A DNA stretch of 64,000 nt from NCBI RefSeq assembly GCF_001719615.1, contig NZ_MDVX01000008.1, forward strand, positions 1 to 64,000, read 5' to 3'. The number at the start of each line of letters is the position of its first letter. The stretch's first letter is position 1. A program made the translations under genes and the position numbers. The notes beneath the pieces were generated by a model. It was not told where the DNA came from and did not search any database. It saw only the letters and a program-made list of their open reading frames with translations. The stretch comes from Neptunicoccus sediminis (GTDB taxonomy: Bacteria; Pseudomonadota; Alphaproteobacteria; Rhodobacterales; Rhodobacteraceae). Of this stretch, positions 53,193 through 62,116 are shown in pieces.

Positions 53193-53262
53193 GATGACCC
53201 TGCGATTTCGACGCGTCATATATGAAGCTTCTTATATGACGCTTCATAATTGCAGGGTCATC
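53193..53262. repeat. 70-bp near-perfect palindrome between convergent genes
   Basis: The element is symmetrical about 53227/53228. Outer arms GATGACCCTGC and GCAGGGTCATC are perfect (11 bp). Inner arms GCGTCATATATGAAG and CTTCTTATATGACGC match at 14 of 15, with a HindIII-like AAGCTT at the centre. Between them are two 9-nt segments that match at 5 of 9. The inner part is strikingly AT-rich for this genome. It lies in the gap between a rightward reductase and a leftward phosphatase gene, and could be a bidirectional terminator, a protein-binding site or a relic of a small mobile element. Confidence 0.85.
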
Positions 53263-53300
53263 ACTTTTCCTCTTGCCTCACAATGCCTTACAAAGTTCCT

Positions 53301-53960
53301 TCATTCCCCGAGATGGTTGCAGTCATTAAAACTGCGCACGAAAAACCGCTCTTTCGTCAGGACCACACGGCTGATTGACCCGTTGGACGCGCCGATCATC
53401 GCGAAGGGCTTACAGCCCGTAGCAATCGACATGATCGCCCCCACAACCCCGCCATGCACACAAAAGGCAATCCGCTCTCCGGCGTGATTGTCAAGCAGCC
53501 GCCTCAGGCCCCGCTCTACCCGTTCGTGCAGCTCTGCGGTGGTTTCCGCGCCCGGTATGTGACCCCACTCATGCTCGGCCTTGGCGCGTAAAAACTCCGG
53601 AGCACCCTCGGCCGATTTGATGCGATACAACCCGCCGTCCCAGTCCCCGAGCCGGATTTCCCGCAGGTCCGGTTCTTCAATCGGCGTCATCCCCAGATGC
53701 TTTGCAAGTGGTGCCATAGTTTGATGGGTCCGCTGGAGAGAGGTCACATACAGCGCATCAAAATGCGTGTGCCGCAGACGCTCGCCCACGGCTTCGGCTT
53801 GGGCTTCCCCACGGGGATGCAGCGGCGGATTGCCGTGACCGTCTTTCATTGGAAAAGACACACCGGGGCGGGCCGGAATGGTCTCGCCGTGGCGGATGAA
53901 CAGCACATCCACCCCATCTTTTGGCACGACAAAGCGGTGTTGGGGATATTCTTTTGTCAT
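53301..53960 (-). CDS. Histidine phosphatase family protein
   Basis: 219 residues from the ATG at 53960; the longer frame from 54065 lacks a ribosome site. The phosphoglycerate-mutase signature FIRHGETIPARPG (RHG, His23-24 region) and the second catalytic histidine in FCVHGGVVGAIMS near 170 are both present, with LREIRLGDWDGG between them. Unlike the family member at 45751 it keeps the complete histidine pair. Substrate unknown; it stands alone, convergent with the quinone oxidoreductase. Confidence 0.9.
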   Translation of the reverse strand: MTKEYPQHRFVVPKDGVDVLFIRHGETIPARPGVSFPMKDGHGNPPLHPRGEAQAEAVGERLRHTHFDALYVTSLQRTHQTMAPLAKHLGMTPIEEPDLREIRLGDWDGGLYRIKSAEGAPEFLRAKAEHEWGHIPGAETTAELHERVERGLRRLLDNHAGERIAFCVHGGVVGAIMSIATGCKPFAMIGASNGSISRVVLTKERFFVRSFNDCNHLGE

Positions 53961-54218
53961 CGGCGTCTTTCTTTCGTTCAGGGTCTTCCAGCAATGCCGC
54001 CACGTCGCAGCGCCCATTGATTGACAGGTTTTCAAACTTGGCCTTAGGCTTTTCACAAACCGCATCCCCCGTCAAACAGGAGCTAGCCTTGGACAGCCCG
54101 TGCAGACCGGACACCTGCTTCGCTGATCGCGCCGTCCTGCCCGAAACCACTTTGCCTCAGCGGAAAAGCCGCTGGCAGGTCCTGAGCGACCCTTCACTCA
54201 AAACTTAAGGAACATCCT

Positions 54219-55220
54219 ATGAAAACCCGTCAGGTCATCGTCAAGGAACTGCCCAAAGGCGCTCTGACACAAGACCATTTCGAACTCCAAGAGACCGAGC
54301 TTCCCGCCCTGAAGGACGGCGAACTACAGGTGCGCACGATCCTGATGTCTATCGACGCCGCCAACCGCGCATGGATGCAGGGCGCCACCTACCGAGAGCC
54401 GATCCTCGCCGGAGACGCAATGCACACATACGCCTTGGGCGAAGTCACCGAGAGCCGCTCGGACAGGTTCGCGGCCGGAGACATCGTCGCGGTTGAAACC
54501 GTCTGGGCAGATCACGCCGTGGTGCCGGCCCGCAGTGCGCAAAAATTGCCAAAGGTCGAAACGCTCTCCCATTTGATGTCGGTTTTTGGCATCGCAGGGA
54601 AAACCGCCTTTCACGGGCTGATGTCCGTCGGTCGCCCGCTGCCTGGTGAAACAGTCGTCGTCTCTGCCGCCGCCGGTTCGGTCGGTGTTTATGTGGGACA
54701 AATCGCCAAAGCCATCGGCTGTCGCGTGGTTGGCATTGCAGGGGGTGCGGAGAAAGGCAATTGGGTTGTAGACGAACTCGGCTTTGACGCCTGCGTTGAC
54801 TACCGCGATCCGGCTTGGCCCAAAGCGTTAAAAGCTGCCTGCCCCGATGGGATCGACATCTATTTTGACAATGTGGGCGGCGCCACCCTTGAAACTGTCC
54901 TGTTCCGCATGAACGAGCGCGGCCGCGTGGTCTGTTGCGGCGCGGTCAGCCAGTATGACGCCGCCGCGCCGAGCGGTCCTCGCAACCTGCCGGGCATGGT
55001 GGTGGTCAAACGGCTGCGCATGGAAGGGTTTATCGTGATGGATTACGCCCATGAAGACGCAACGGCCCTGCGTGCCTTGCAAAACTGGGTCAAATCCGGC
55101 GCCATCAAAGTCCCTGAGGACATTGTAGACGGCCTCGAAAACGCCCCCGCAGCGCTGATCGGCCTGCTGGCTGGTGAAAACCGCGGCAAACGCATGGTCC
55201 GCGTCGGCCCTGACCGTTAA
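54219..55220 (+). CDS. NADP-dependent oxidoreductase, leukotriene B4 dehydrogenase-like MDR
   Basis: 333 residues. N-terminal TRQVIVKELPKGALTQDHFEL, cofactor loop VSAAAGSVGVYVGQIAKAIGCRVVGIAGGAEK near 148-180, and DIYFDNVGGATLETVLFRMNERGRVVCCGAVSQY, all typical of the 2-alkenal/prostaglandin reductase subgroup (curcumin and leukotriene reductases). It reduces activated double bonds with NADPH. It is convergent with a paralogue at 55299-56336, with a shared terminator between them. A 258-bp gap upstream (53961-54218) shows no gene. Confidence 0.93.
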   Translation: MKTRQVIVKELPKGALTQDHFELQETELPALKDGELQVRTILMSIDAANRAWMQGATYREPILAGDAMHTYALGEVTESRSDRFAAGDIVAVETVWADHAVVPARSAQKLPKVETLSHLMSVFGIAGKTAFHGLMSVGRPLPGETVVVSAAAGSVGVYVGQIAKAIGCRVVGIAGGAEKGNWVVDELGFDACVDYRDPAWPKALKAACPDGIDIYFDNVGGATLETVLFRMNERGRVVCCGAVSQYDAAAPSGPRNLPGMVVVKRLRMEGFIVMDYAHEDATALRALQNWVKSGAIKVPEDIVDGLENAPAALIGLLAGENRGKRMVRVGPDR

Positions 55221-55248
55221 CTGCTTCAATGTTCCAGAAATACTCATT

Positions 55249-55274
55249 AAAAAAGGGGGCCAACCAGCCCCCTT
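55249..55274 (-). terminator. Terminator between two convergent reductase genes
   Basis: AAGGGGGC pairs with GCCCCCTT across CAACCA (55253-55274). On the minus strand it runs into TTTTTTAA, giving a good rho-independent terminator for the leftward gene; on the plus strand the tail is only TTCTCC. Confidence 0.8.
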
Positions 55275-55298
55275 CTCCTAAACGATTATCCCGCCGGT

Positions 55299-56336
55299 TC
55301 AGCCCTTTGGATCTTCTCCGACCCGCACAAGCTGCTTGCCGAAATTGTTGCCTTTGAGCAGTTCCAGAAAGGCTTCGGGCGCATTTTCCAGTCCCTCAGC
55401 CACGGTTTCGCGGAAGCTAATTTTCCCTGCTGCAACCATTGGCGCGACTTCTTTGAAGAAGGCACCTGCGCTGTCCTGATGGTCGGGAAAAAGAAAGCCC
55501 TGCACGTTCAGCCGCTTGGTCAGGATGGTGGACCAGACTGCTGGCAGAGGCTGCGCGTCAGCCACGTTATCGCCGTTGTACCATGCGATCATGCCACAAA
55601 TCGCGATGCGGCCGAACATGTTCATATTTGGCAGAACCGCCTCGAGCGTCTTGCCGCCAACGTTTTCAAAATAGACATCCACCCCTTGCGGTGCGGCCTC
55701 CCTGATTTGGGCCGCCAGTTCGCGGCCGTCTTTGGCGGCCTTGTGATCGAGACAGGCATCAAAGCCCAGCTCGTCCTGCGCAAAAGCGCATTTTTCTGCA
55801 CCGCCGGCCACGCCGATCACGGTGCAGCCCTTGGCTTTGGCCAACTGTCCGGCGAGACCGCCCACGGCCCCTGTTGCCGCAGAAATCAGGACGGTTTCGC
55901 CCGCTTTCATCTTGCCGATTTCATTCAGCCCGATCCAGGCTGTCATGCCGGGCATCCCAAGCACGCCGAGATAGGTAGACAGCGGTGCAAGGTCAGGGTC
56001 GATTTTGCGAATGTCGCTGCCGTCGGAAATCCCGTGCGTGGCCCAGCCGGTGCGCCCGACAACAATGTCGCCAACCGCGAATTTGTCGTTGTTGGAGGCG
56101 ATCACTTCACAAATCGCGCCGCCTTCCATTGTGCCGCCGATTGGCACCGGGTCCGCATAGGATTTCGCGTCATTCATCCGGCCCCGCATATAGGGATCAA
56201 GGGACAGCCAGATGGTGCGCAGAGTGACCTCTCCCGCACCCATTTCGGGCAGTTCCTTGTCCTCAAACCGAAAGTTGTCAAGCGTCGGCCAGCCTGTAGG
56301 ACGGGACGCAAGGGCCACATGTTGATAGGTTGTCAT
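55299..56336 (-). CDS. NADP-dependent oxidoreductase, leukotriene B4 dehydrogenase-like MDR (paralogue)
   Basis: 345 residues from the ATG at 56336; an upstream in-frame ATG (56408) is not supported. Cofactor segment LISAATGAVGGLAGQLAKAKGCTVIGVAGG near 157-186, DVYFENVGGKTLEAVLPNMNMFGRIAICGMIAWYN, and the substrate-side LSLDPYMRGRMNDAKSY. Same subgroup as the gene at 54219 and clearly its relative, but longer and diverged. Its ribosome site (TTGGAG) lies in one arm of a small inverted repeat, so initiation may be controlled. Confidence 0.94.
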   Translation of the reverse strand: MTTYQHVALASRPTGWPTLDNFRFEDKELPEMGAGEVTLRTIWLSLDPYMRGRMNDAKSYADPVPIGGTMEGGAICEVIASNNDKFAVGDIVVGRTGWATHGISDGSDIRKIDPDLAPLSTYLGVLGMPGMTAWIGLNEIGKMKAGETVLISAATGAVGGLAGQLAKAKGCTVIGVAGGAEKCAFAQDELGFDACLDHKAAKDGRELAAQIREAAPQGVDVYFENVGGKTLEAVLPNMNMFGRIAICGMIAWYNGDNVADAQPLPAVWSTILTKRLNVQGFLFPDHQDSAGAFFKEVAPMVAAGKISFRETVAEGLENAPEAFLELLKGNNFGKQLVRVGEDPKG

Positions 56337-56344
56337 AGTGTACT

Positions 56345-56361
56345 CCAAATATCTGATTTGG
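56345..56361. promoter_or_regulatory. Inverted repeat covering the ribosome site of the reductase gene
   Basis: CCAAAT-ATCTG-ATTTGG lies 9-25 bases upstream of the ATG at 56336. In the mRNA the right arm overlaps the TTGGAG Shine-Dalgarno. It could be a repressor operator or an RNA hairpin that hides the ribosome site. Confidence 0.45.
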
Positions 56362-56430
56362 CAGCAGCCTACCCCCGCAGCCCAAGTTGCGCCAATGGGG
56401 TGAAACAATGCCGTTACGTCCGATCACGCT

Positions 56431-57825
56431 TTATTGGGGATCAACCGGCAGGATGGCGGGACGGGCCGCCTCTATATCCCGTCCGGCCGCGATCAGAATA
56501 TCCTCGCGGTAGCGCCGCGCCAGCAGTTGCACGCCCATCGGTTTGCCTGCCGCCGAACCTGTTGCCACCGCCAGCCCCGGCAGGCCGAGCGCTGGCACCG
56601 CAACCTGTGTCAACTGCGCTTTCATAATCGCCGCAAAGCCTTCTGCCGATTGAACATCCGCCTGCTGGTCGAAGGGCAACATACCGGACACCGGACAGAT
56701 CAAAACGGAATGCTGCGCCAGAAATAACTGCCAGTCCCGCAGATGGGTGACACGATCCCGCAGCGCGTCGAGCAGTCCCGCTGCATCCACGGGGGCGGAC
56801 AAGGACTGCATCACGGAAAACACATGGCGGCTGTCCGGTTCATTCTCCTGTTCTACCATCCGGTCCACGCCCTGCCGCATCTCTGCCAGCCAGAGCTTGG
56901 CGTTAATATCAGCGGCGGGTTGCATCGGCGGGCAGTTGACTTCCTCTACCTCCCAGCCTGCATCTGCCAAATCCTTGGCCGCCCCGAGCAGGGCCGCTTC
57001 GATTTCCGGCGTTATCTCCATTCCATCTGGCCGCAGGCACAGGGCCGCACGGCGCGGGAAATCCCCCTGATCTATGGGGGCTGGCACATACCACGGATCG
57101 CGCAGGTCTTCTGCCGCCATAGCCCGCAGGCTAAGGTCGATGTCATCCATACTGCGTGCCAGCGGACCGCCGACGGCCATTAATTGCCCGCCGATATGCC
57201 GGTCTGGCCCCGAAGGATTATAGGCCGGCAACCGCCCCAGCGTGGGGCGCAGCCCGTGGATGCCACAGGCATAGGCAGGATAGCGGATCGACCCGCCAAT
57301 ATCCGTACCATGCCCGACCGCTGCCATGCCGCTGGCCACCGAAGACCCCGCCCCACCAGAAGAGCCACCGGGCGTGATGTGCTTTCCGTGGGGGTTCAGG
57401 GTTTGGCCGTGCAGGTCATTCTTGGTAAACCAGCGCAGGGAAAACGCCGGCGTATTGGTGCGTCCGACGATCACCGCGCCTGCCTTGCGCATATTTGCCA
57501 CAACGGGGCTGTCTTCTTCCGCTACAAGGTTTTCCAGCAGTTTCAGACCGTTGGTGGTCGCATGGCCGGTTTGATCTACATTCACTTTGATCGTCACCGG
57601 CACACCGGCCATCGACCCGACCTTTCGTCCGGCGGCAATGTCCGCGTCAATCGCAGCGGCTGCGGACAGCGCCTCCTCTGGCATATGTTGCACAACCGCG
57701 TTCAGCGCCGGATTGACCGCGTCGATCCGCTCCAGATGGGCCTTGGTCACTTCTGTGGCGGAAACTTCTTTGGCGCGGATTTTTGCAGCGATTTCGGTGG
57801 CGCTCAGGGTCCAGAGTTCAGACAT
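56431..57825 (-). CDS. Amidase (amidase-signature family)
   Basis: 464 residues. The Ser-cisSer-Lys triad is complete: Lys80 in VPVTIKVN, Ser155 in the GGSSGG signature (153-158) and nucleophile Ser179 in GTDIGGSIRYPA. The family hydrolyses amides, nitrile-derived amides or carbamates, or acts in indole-acetamide breakdown; substrate not readable. No membrane anchor or signal is seen, so cytoplasmic. It has GAGGAG upstream and is divergent from the small membrane-protein gene. Nearby amide-bond enzymes (ATP-grasp, C45-type) at 59.6-62.1 kb make an amide theme possible but not proven. Confidence 0.93.
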   Translation of the reverse strand: MSELWTLSATEIAAKIRAKEVSATEVTKAHLERIDAVNPALNAVVQHMPEEALSAAAAIDADIAAGRKVGSMAGVPVTIKVNVDQTGHATTNGLKLLENLVAEEDSPVVANMRKAGAVIVGRTNTPAFSLRWFTKNDLHGQTLNPHGKHITPGGSSGGAGSSVASGMAAVGHGTDIGGSIRYPAYACGIHGLRPTLGRLPAYNPSGPDRHIGGQLMAVGGPLARSMDDIDLSLRAMAAEDLRDPWYVPAPIDQGDFPRRAALCLRPDGMEITPEIEAALLGAAKDLADAGWEVEEVNCPPMQPAADINAKLWLAEMRQGVDRMVEQENEPDSRHVFSVMQSLSAPVDAAGLLDALRDRVTHLRDWQLFLAQHSVLICPVSGMLPFDQQADVQSAEGFAAIMKAQLTQVAVPALGLPGLAVATGSAAGKPMGVQLLARRYREDILIAAGRDIEAARPAILPVDPQ

Positions 57826-57985
57826 GGGGGCAGCTCCTCAAATTGGGTTTGCGGCAATCTGGCACCACCGCGCCCCCGCACGCAACATCTTCCTTTACGT
57901 TACGACAGAAAGAGTCTTCGGAACATTTTCGCGGGCTGCGGGTTACACCTGTGAAACCCTCTTACAAACCGGAAAGGTTAGACCT

Positions 57986-58174
57986 ATGTCCGCCCCTGAA
58001 ACAAACGTTGAGAAACAAAAGAAACGCCATTACGGCCCGTTGATCGGTATGATCGCGATCGGTGCCGCCGCTATTCTTGTGATGCTGACGCTGACCTACC
58101 TGTCAGACGATGTGACAGAGGATGGCGCGACCGAAACCATCCCCGAAAACTCGGCTACAGTTGAAGGCACCTAG
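57986..58174 (+). CDS. Small single-span membrane protein, unknown function
   Basis: 62 residues from an ATG nine bases after GGAAAGG. It has a basic cytoplasmic start (KQKKRHYGP), one hydrophobic segment (LIGMIAIGAAAILVMLTL, about 24-41) and an acidic, threonine-rich tail (SDDVTEDGATETIPENS). No family recognised. The ribosome site, the clean topology and the hairpin after it support a real gene. It is divergent from amidase. Confidence 0.6.
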   Translation: MSAPETNVEKQKKRHYGPLIGMIAIGAAAILVMLTLTYLSDDVTEDGATETIPENSATVEGT

Positions 58175-58260
58175 GTGTTGCCCGCGCAAGATTTACAATT
58201 GCTGCGCGGGATACGACACATATGGGCAATCCCTGTCCCAAATGTCCGACTAAAGTGCCT

Positions 58261-58305
58261 GAAAGGTCTGCTTGCGTTGTCCTCCCCGACGCAAGCGGAC
58301 CTTTC
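58261..58305. terminator. Long hairpin between convergent genes
   Basis: GAAAGGTCTGCTTGCGT (58261-58277) pairs with ACGCAAGCGGACCTTTC (58289-58305) at 17 positions with one G-U pair, loop of 11. It lies between the small membrane-protein gene and the leftward aminotransferase. Probably a bidirectional terminator; a short T-run (GTTTTC) follows on the plus strand. Confidence 0.7.
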
Positions 58306-58332
58306 GCGTTTTCGCAAAGCTGCTCTGGCTGA

Positions 58333-59655
58333 TCAGCCAAGCCCGACCGTTATCGCCCGTGACAGTTTGGCGACCAGTTCGTCAATCTGGGGGTCGGTGA
58401 TGATGAAAGGCGGGGCCAGCAGCACATGATCGCCGCTTTGCCCGTCGATGGTGCCGCCCATCGGATAACAGATCATGCCAGCCTCAAACGCCGCCGCTTT
58501 TATCCGCGCCGCTGTCTTGCGCTGAGGATCTAGCGGTGTCTTGCTCTGCCGGTCTGCCACCAGTTCGACACCCCAGAACAACCCGCGCCCGCGAATGTCG
58601 CCCACGTTCGGGTGGTCTGCAAACTCTGCCGTTAGCGCAGTGCGCAACTTATGGCCCTGCGTTTGCGCCGCAGTGACCAGATCCCGCGATTTCAGAGAGC
58701 GCAGGACAGCCACCCCCGCCGCTGCGGCGCAGGGATGGCCGATATAAGTGTGGCCGTGCTGGAAAAAACCGCTGCCCTGTTCGATCGTCCGGTAGATTTC
58801 CTTGCTGCACAGCATCGCGCCAATCGGCTGATAACCCGCGCCCAAACCCTTGGCGATACACAGTATATCCGGTGCCACCCCGTCCTGTTCACAGGCAAAC
58901 AGACTGCCGGTGCGCCCCATGCCGCACATGACTTCGTCCAGTATCAGTAGGATACCGTATTGATCGCAAATCTCACGGATACGCCTGAAATAGCCCTTCA
59001 CCGCAGGCACCGCACCGGCAGTGGCGCCCACCACAGGCTCGGCAATAAAGGCCATGACGGTTTCCGGCCCGACCCGCAGCAGTTCTTCTTCCAACAGATT
59101 GGCGGCACGAAGGCCATAGGCTTCCGCGCTCTCACCGTCCTGTTGCAGACGATAGGCATAACAGGGGTCGATATGGCTCATGTCGATCAGCAACGGACCG
59201 AATTGGGCACGCCGCCACGCATTGCCCCCTGCCGAAAGCGCCCCCATCGTGTTGCCATGATAGCTTTGCTTGCGGGCGATCAGACGCCCCCGCTGCGGTT
59301 CTCCTTTTTCGACGAAATACTGCCGCGCCAGTTTCAGCGCCGCCTCCACCGCTTCGGAGCCGCCGGACACAAGGTAGACACGGTCCAGATCACCGGGCGC
59401 CTGTTCGATCAGCAAATCCGCCAGCGTTTCAGCCGGTTCAGAGGTGAGAAACCCCGTGTGGGCATAGGCCAGACTATCCAATTGCGCCTTTACCGCCTCA
59501 ATCACGGTGCGGTCATTATGTCCCAGACAGGACACAGCCGCCCCACCCGAAGCATCAAGATACTGTTTGCCCTCTGCATCATAAAGATAACAACCTTCAC
59601 CGCGTACCGCGACGGGGGGGGACTGTTTTTTGTGGCGGGGAAAAATATGGGACAT
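58333..59655 (-). CDS. Class III PLP-dependent aminotransferase
   Basis: 440 residues of the class III (omega-aminotransferase) family. The start has YLYDAEGKQYLDASGGAAVSCLGH, the PLP phosphate cup VSGGSEAVEAALK (97-109), cofactor Asp240 in LILDEVMCGMGRTG, and the Schiff-base Lys269 in DILCIAKGLGAGYQP. Such enzymes move the terminal amino group of diamines, beta-alanine, taurine or amino acids to a keto acid. It is the last gene of a four-gene leftward operon (decarboxylase, ATP-grasp, C45-type, aminotransferase) and begins nine bases after the preceding stop, so it probably acts on the amine made by the decarboxylase or on a breakdown product of it. Confidence 0.94.
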   Translation of the reverse strand: MSHIFPRHKKQSPPVAVRGEGCYLYDAEGKQYLDASGGAAVSCLGHNDRTVIEAVKAQLDSLAYAHTGFLTSEPAETLADLLIEQAPGDLDRVYLVSGGSEAVEAALKLARQYFVEKGEPQRGRLIARKQSYHGNTMGALSAGGNAWRRAQFGPLLIDMSHIDPCYAYRLQQDGESAEAYGLRAANLLEEELLRVGPETVMAFIAEPVVGATAGAVPAVKGYFRRIREICDQYGILLILDEVMCGMGRTGSLFACEQDGVAPDILCIAKGLGAGYQPIGAMLCSKEIYRTIEQGSGFFQHGHTYIGHPCAAAAGVAVLRSLKSRDLVTAAQTQGHKLRTALTAEFADHPNVGDIRGRGLFWGVELVADRQSKTPLDPQRKTAARIKAAAFEAGMICYPMGGTIDGQSGDHVLLAPPFIITDPQIDELVAKLSRAITVGLG

Positions 59656-59664
59656 TTCAGGCTC

Positions 59665-60636
59665 CTAAGCAGCACCGGGAATTCTGACTCGCCGGCTCCC
59701 TTCGTTAAATTCGTCCATCGAAAAAGACCAGACCGTACCGGGCCAGCGCACTTCCATTTGTTGCAGTCGCGGGCGGTAAACGGCGGTGTATAGCGTGCCG
59801 AAGCCCGCATCGAAAGCTGTGGAATACAGTGGCGGTTTCAGAAACGCACCTATGAACTTTTCCTCCGGATCACGGTGCAGCGCCAGACGTTGCAACAAAA
59901 AGCGTTCCCGCTCCACCGTGGCGGTGAACCGTGCGTGGCTGACCCATTCCACGTGTTCCTGATGGTTGGTCGCAACTGCCGCATGGGTGATTACGGCGGG
60001 CCGGTCCGGAGCCATCATCGCCGTCAGATACTGGCGTTTTGCATCCAGCACAGTGACGTTATAGCTCATATGGGTGGGAATACGGGCCAGCGCCCTGCCC
60101 GCCTGTTCCGCTGTTTCGCAGGTCTGCAACACATAGCGCAGAATTAGTGGCACGCCAAAGCCGATGCCTACAACGCGCCGCCCGCCAAAGGTCAGGGATA
60201 TGGACAGGCCCGCATCATTGCAGCCGTCCACCATGCCCCACAGCCCGTCCGAGACCCCCATCACCCGCCGCCCCTGCCAGCCCGTGTGCAGGATCAGACT
60301 GTCAAACGCGGTGGGGTTGTAGTCGTAATTTCGCATCAGAACCGGCTCTTTTCCGGTCCAGATTGCCTGTGAACACCCTGCCAGATATGGCGGCGGGCAA
60401 TAAAAGCTGAGAAACCGCGCCACCTGATCACCACCGCCTGCAAGCTCACACAGATCGTCGTAGAGCGGGATGATTTCCGGCATATGCGTCGCGATTGCAC
60501 GCCGGCTCTCCAGATAGCTCGGCCTTGCGCTGTCCCCTTCCTGAAGCCACCAGTTTTTGTAATCGGGCCAGTATTCGTTGAACAGCCCGGACCATTTCGG
60601 ACCGGGCTGTTCTTCACGGATTGCACGCCAGTACAT
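59665..60636 (-). CDS. C45-family acyltransferase / N-terminal nucleophile hydrolase-like
   Basis: 323 residues. The segment YLAGCSQAIW with Cys88 fits the autocatalytic cleavage site of the C45 family (acyl-CoA:6-aminopenicillanic acid acyltransferase and related linear-amide C-N hydrolases), where the Cys becomes the new N-terminal nucleophile after cleavage of the Gly-Cys bond. Downstream LMRNYDYNPTAFDSLIL, the NDAGLSISLTFGG segment and ATNHQEHVEW are typical of the fold. Members transfer an acyl group to an amine or hydrolyse an amide. It lies 8 bases after the ATP-grasp gene, so synthesis and processing of an amide are likely linked. Confidence 0.82.
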   Translation of the reverse strand: MYWRAIREEQPGPKWSGLFNEYWPDYKNWWLQEGDSARPSYLESRRAIATHMPEIIPLYDDLCELAGGGDQVARFLSFYCPPPYLAGCSQAIWTGKEPVLMRNYDYNPTAFDSLILHTGWQGRRVMGVSDGLWGMVDGCNDAGLSISLTFGGRRVVGIGFGVPLILRYVLQTCETAEQAGRALARIPTHMSYNVTVLDAKRQYLTAMMAPDRPAVITHAAVATNHQEHVEWVSHARFTATVERERFLLQRLALHRDPEEKFIGAFLKPPLYSTAFDAGFGTLYTAVYRPRLQQMEVRWPGTVWSFSMDEFNEGSRRVRIPGAA

Positions 60637-60644
60637 GGCTTTCC

Positions 60645-62102
60645 TTACAAAATCTTGAACGCGGGCTCTGCCACGGCGGGACCGGCATCAGCCACCGGCA
60701 GCGCCTTGCCGTTCACGGATTGCTTGATACCATGAATCCACTTTTTCGCACGCTCGTTCAACTGGAACCCTTTGGTCATAGAGCGCCCCCTTGTCACCAG
60801 AATACCGATGTCCGCGCCTTCATAGCGATAGTCGCCCGGTTGCAGGATACGCAGGAAAAACGCTTCGTTTTCGCTCTCAACCGCGCGGCGGTGATAGTCG
60901 AACCGGTCGAAGACAACGCGGCCGTCTTCCAACATCTTGTAAATTCCGGTTTCCGGTGCATCCGTGCAGATGTCCACGCTGTCATCGGTATGTTTGATCA
61001 CCATCTGCGACCAGCTGTCGATCATGTCGGGATCGGCCCAGCGGTTGTTCAGCTCTTCCGTGTCGAGATCGAACTTCTTGCGGGAAAATTCCAGCAGGTG
61101 GAACAGGAACAAGGGCGCATCCGCATGGGCAAAGGCTGCGTGGTTGGTCATCGACGACGCCCCTGTGATCCGCGGATTTAATTCCCCGAGCCACAAATCG
61201 CCGGTCTTTTTGTCGATCAGGAAGTCCAGTTCGAAATAGCCGCGATAGCCTTCCTTGCGCAGTTGCTCCCCGAACTTGAAGGTCAGTTCCCGGGCCTTTT
61301 CCCGCACTTTTGGCGGAAAGGCGGTGGAGAGGATTTCATTGCCGCACCAGCCACCGCGATAGGGCGTCAGTTCGTCAAAGCCCACAAGTTCTGTCATCAG
61401 CGGGCCAACGATCGTGCCTTCTTTGGTGGCACAGCCCTCAATCGCAGAGCCACGGCAATCGATGCGCTTCATGATCTTGATCTCGCCCTCTCCGACGATT
61501 TCATGTTCATGACGGCGAAAGTCAGCCTCGTTCTTGATAAAAAATGTCGTGTGGCCGCTATCGCCAAAGGCGGATTGCAGCACCAGATCATGGCCAAGCT
61601 TGGCTTTTTCGCAAGTCTTGCGCAGGTCGTCGTAATCTTTCACCTCGGCCAGCACATTTGGCACAGACGGCACGCCCGCCTTGTTGCCGATCCGCACGGT
61701 TTCGATCTTATTGTCCATCTTGGTGCGCAATTTGGCCTTGGGGAACCACACATCCGCGCCCAGTTCTTTGGACAGACGTTCGGTTTCCTCGTCAAACATC
61801 AGAAAGACGAATTTCGGCTTGCCACCGCGCCGTTTGATAAAGTCGATGACCTCTTTGTGCTGCAGCAGATAGTTGTTGATGTCCTCAATGCTTTGAAATT
61901 CCGCATGGGGCTGTTCGGAGGGGCAGAAGACATTCGGATGCTTTCCGCCATAACAGTCTATGTAGCAGATATATTTGAAGTTTTTGACCCATTCATCCAG
62001 ACCGAGCAGATTGAAGTTGGTTGCCGAAATAAAATAAATCGGGTCTTCGTTTCTATGAAAGAAGCGCCGGATTTCAGAGATGTTTTTGAGAACTGTCGCC
62101 AT
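60645..62102 (-). CDS. ATP-grasp family carboxylate-amine ligase-like protein
   Basis: 485 residues. ATP-grasp marks: the KMDNKIETVRIGNKAGVPSVPN segment (128-149) resembling the DK...AG motif before the B domain, LVLQSAFGDSGHTTFF (ATP-binding loop), and metal ligands in GYFELDFL (Glu291, Asp293) and LGELNPRITGASSMTN (Glu307, Asn309). The fold is that of biotin carboxylase and D-Ala-D-Ala ligase relatives, which join a carboxylate to an amine or thiol through an acyl phosphate. No biotin-carrier gene is near, so amide ligation is more likely than carboxylation. It is 14 bases after the decarboxylase gene. Confidence 0.88.
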   Translation of the reverse strand: MATVLKNISEIRRFFHRNEDPIYFISATNFNLLGLDEWVKNFKYICYIDCYGGKHPNVFCPSEQPHAEFQSIEDINNYLLQHKEVIDFIKRRGGKPKFVFLMFDEETERLSKELGADVWFPKAKLRTKMDNKIETVRIGNKAGVPSVPNVLAEVKDYDDLRKTCEKAKLGHDLVLQSAFGDSGHTTFFIKNEADFRRHEHEIVGEGEIKIMKRIDCRGSAIEGCATKEGTIVGPLMTELVGFDELTPYRGGWCGNEILSTAFPPKVREKARELTFKFGEQLRKEGYRGYFELDFLIDKKTGDLWLGELNPRITGASSMTNHAAFAHADAPLFLFHLLEFSRKKFDLDTEELNNRWADPDMIDSWSQMVIKHTDDSVDICTDAPETGIYKMLEDGRVVFDRFDYHRRAVESENEAFFLRILQPGDYRYEGADIGILVTRGRSMTKGFQLNERAKKWIHGIKQSVNGKALPVADAGPAVAEPAFKIL

Positions 62103-62116
62103 AGTATTGTCCTTTA

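Noticed and set aside
60645-62102. Biotin carboxylase of an acyl-CoA carboxylase
   Set aside because: No biotin-carrier or carboxyltransferase gene is nearby; only the ATP-grasp fold is shared.
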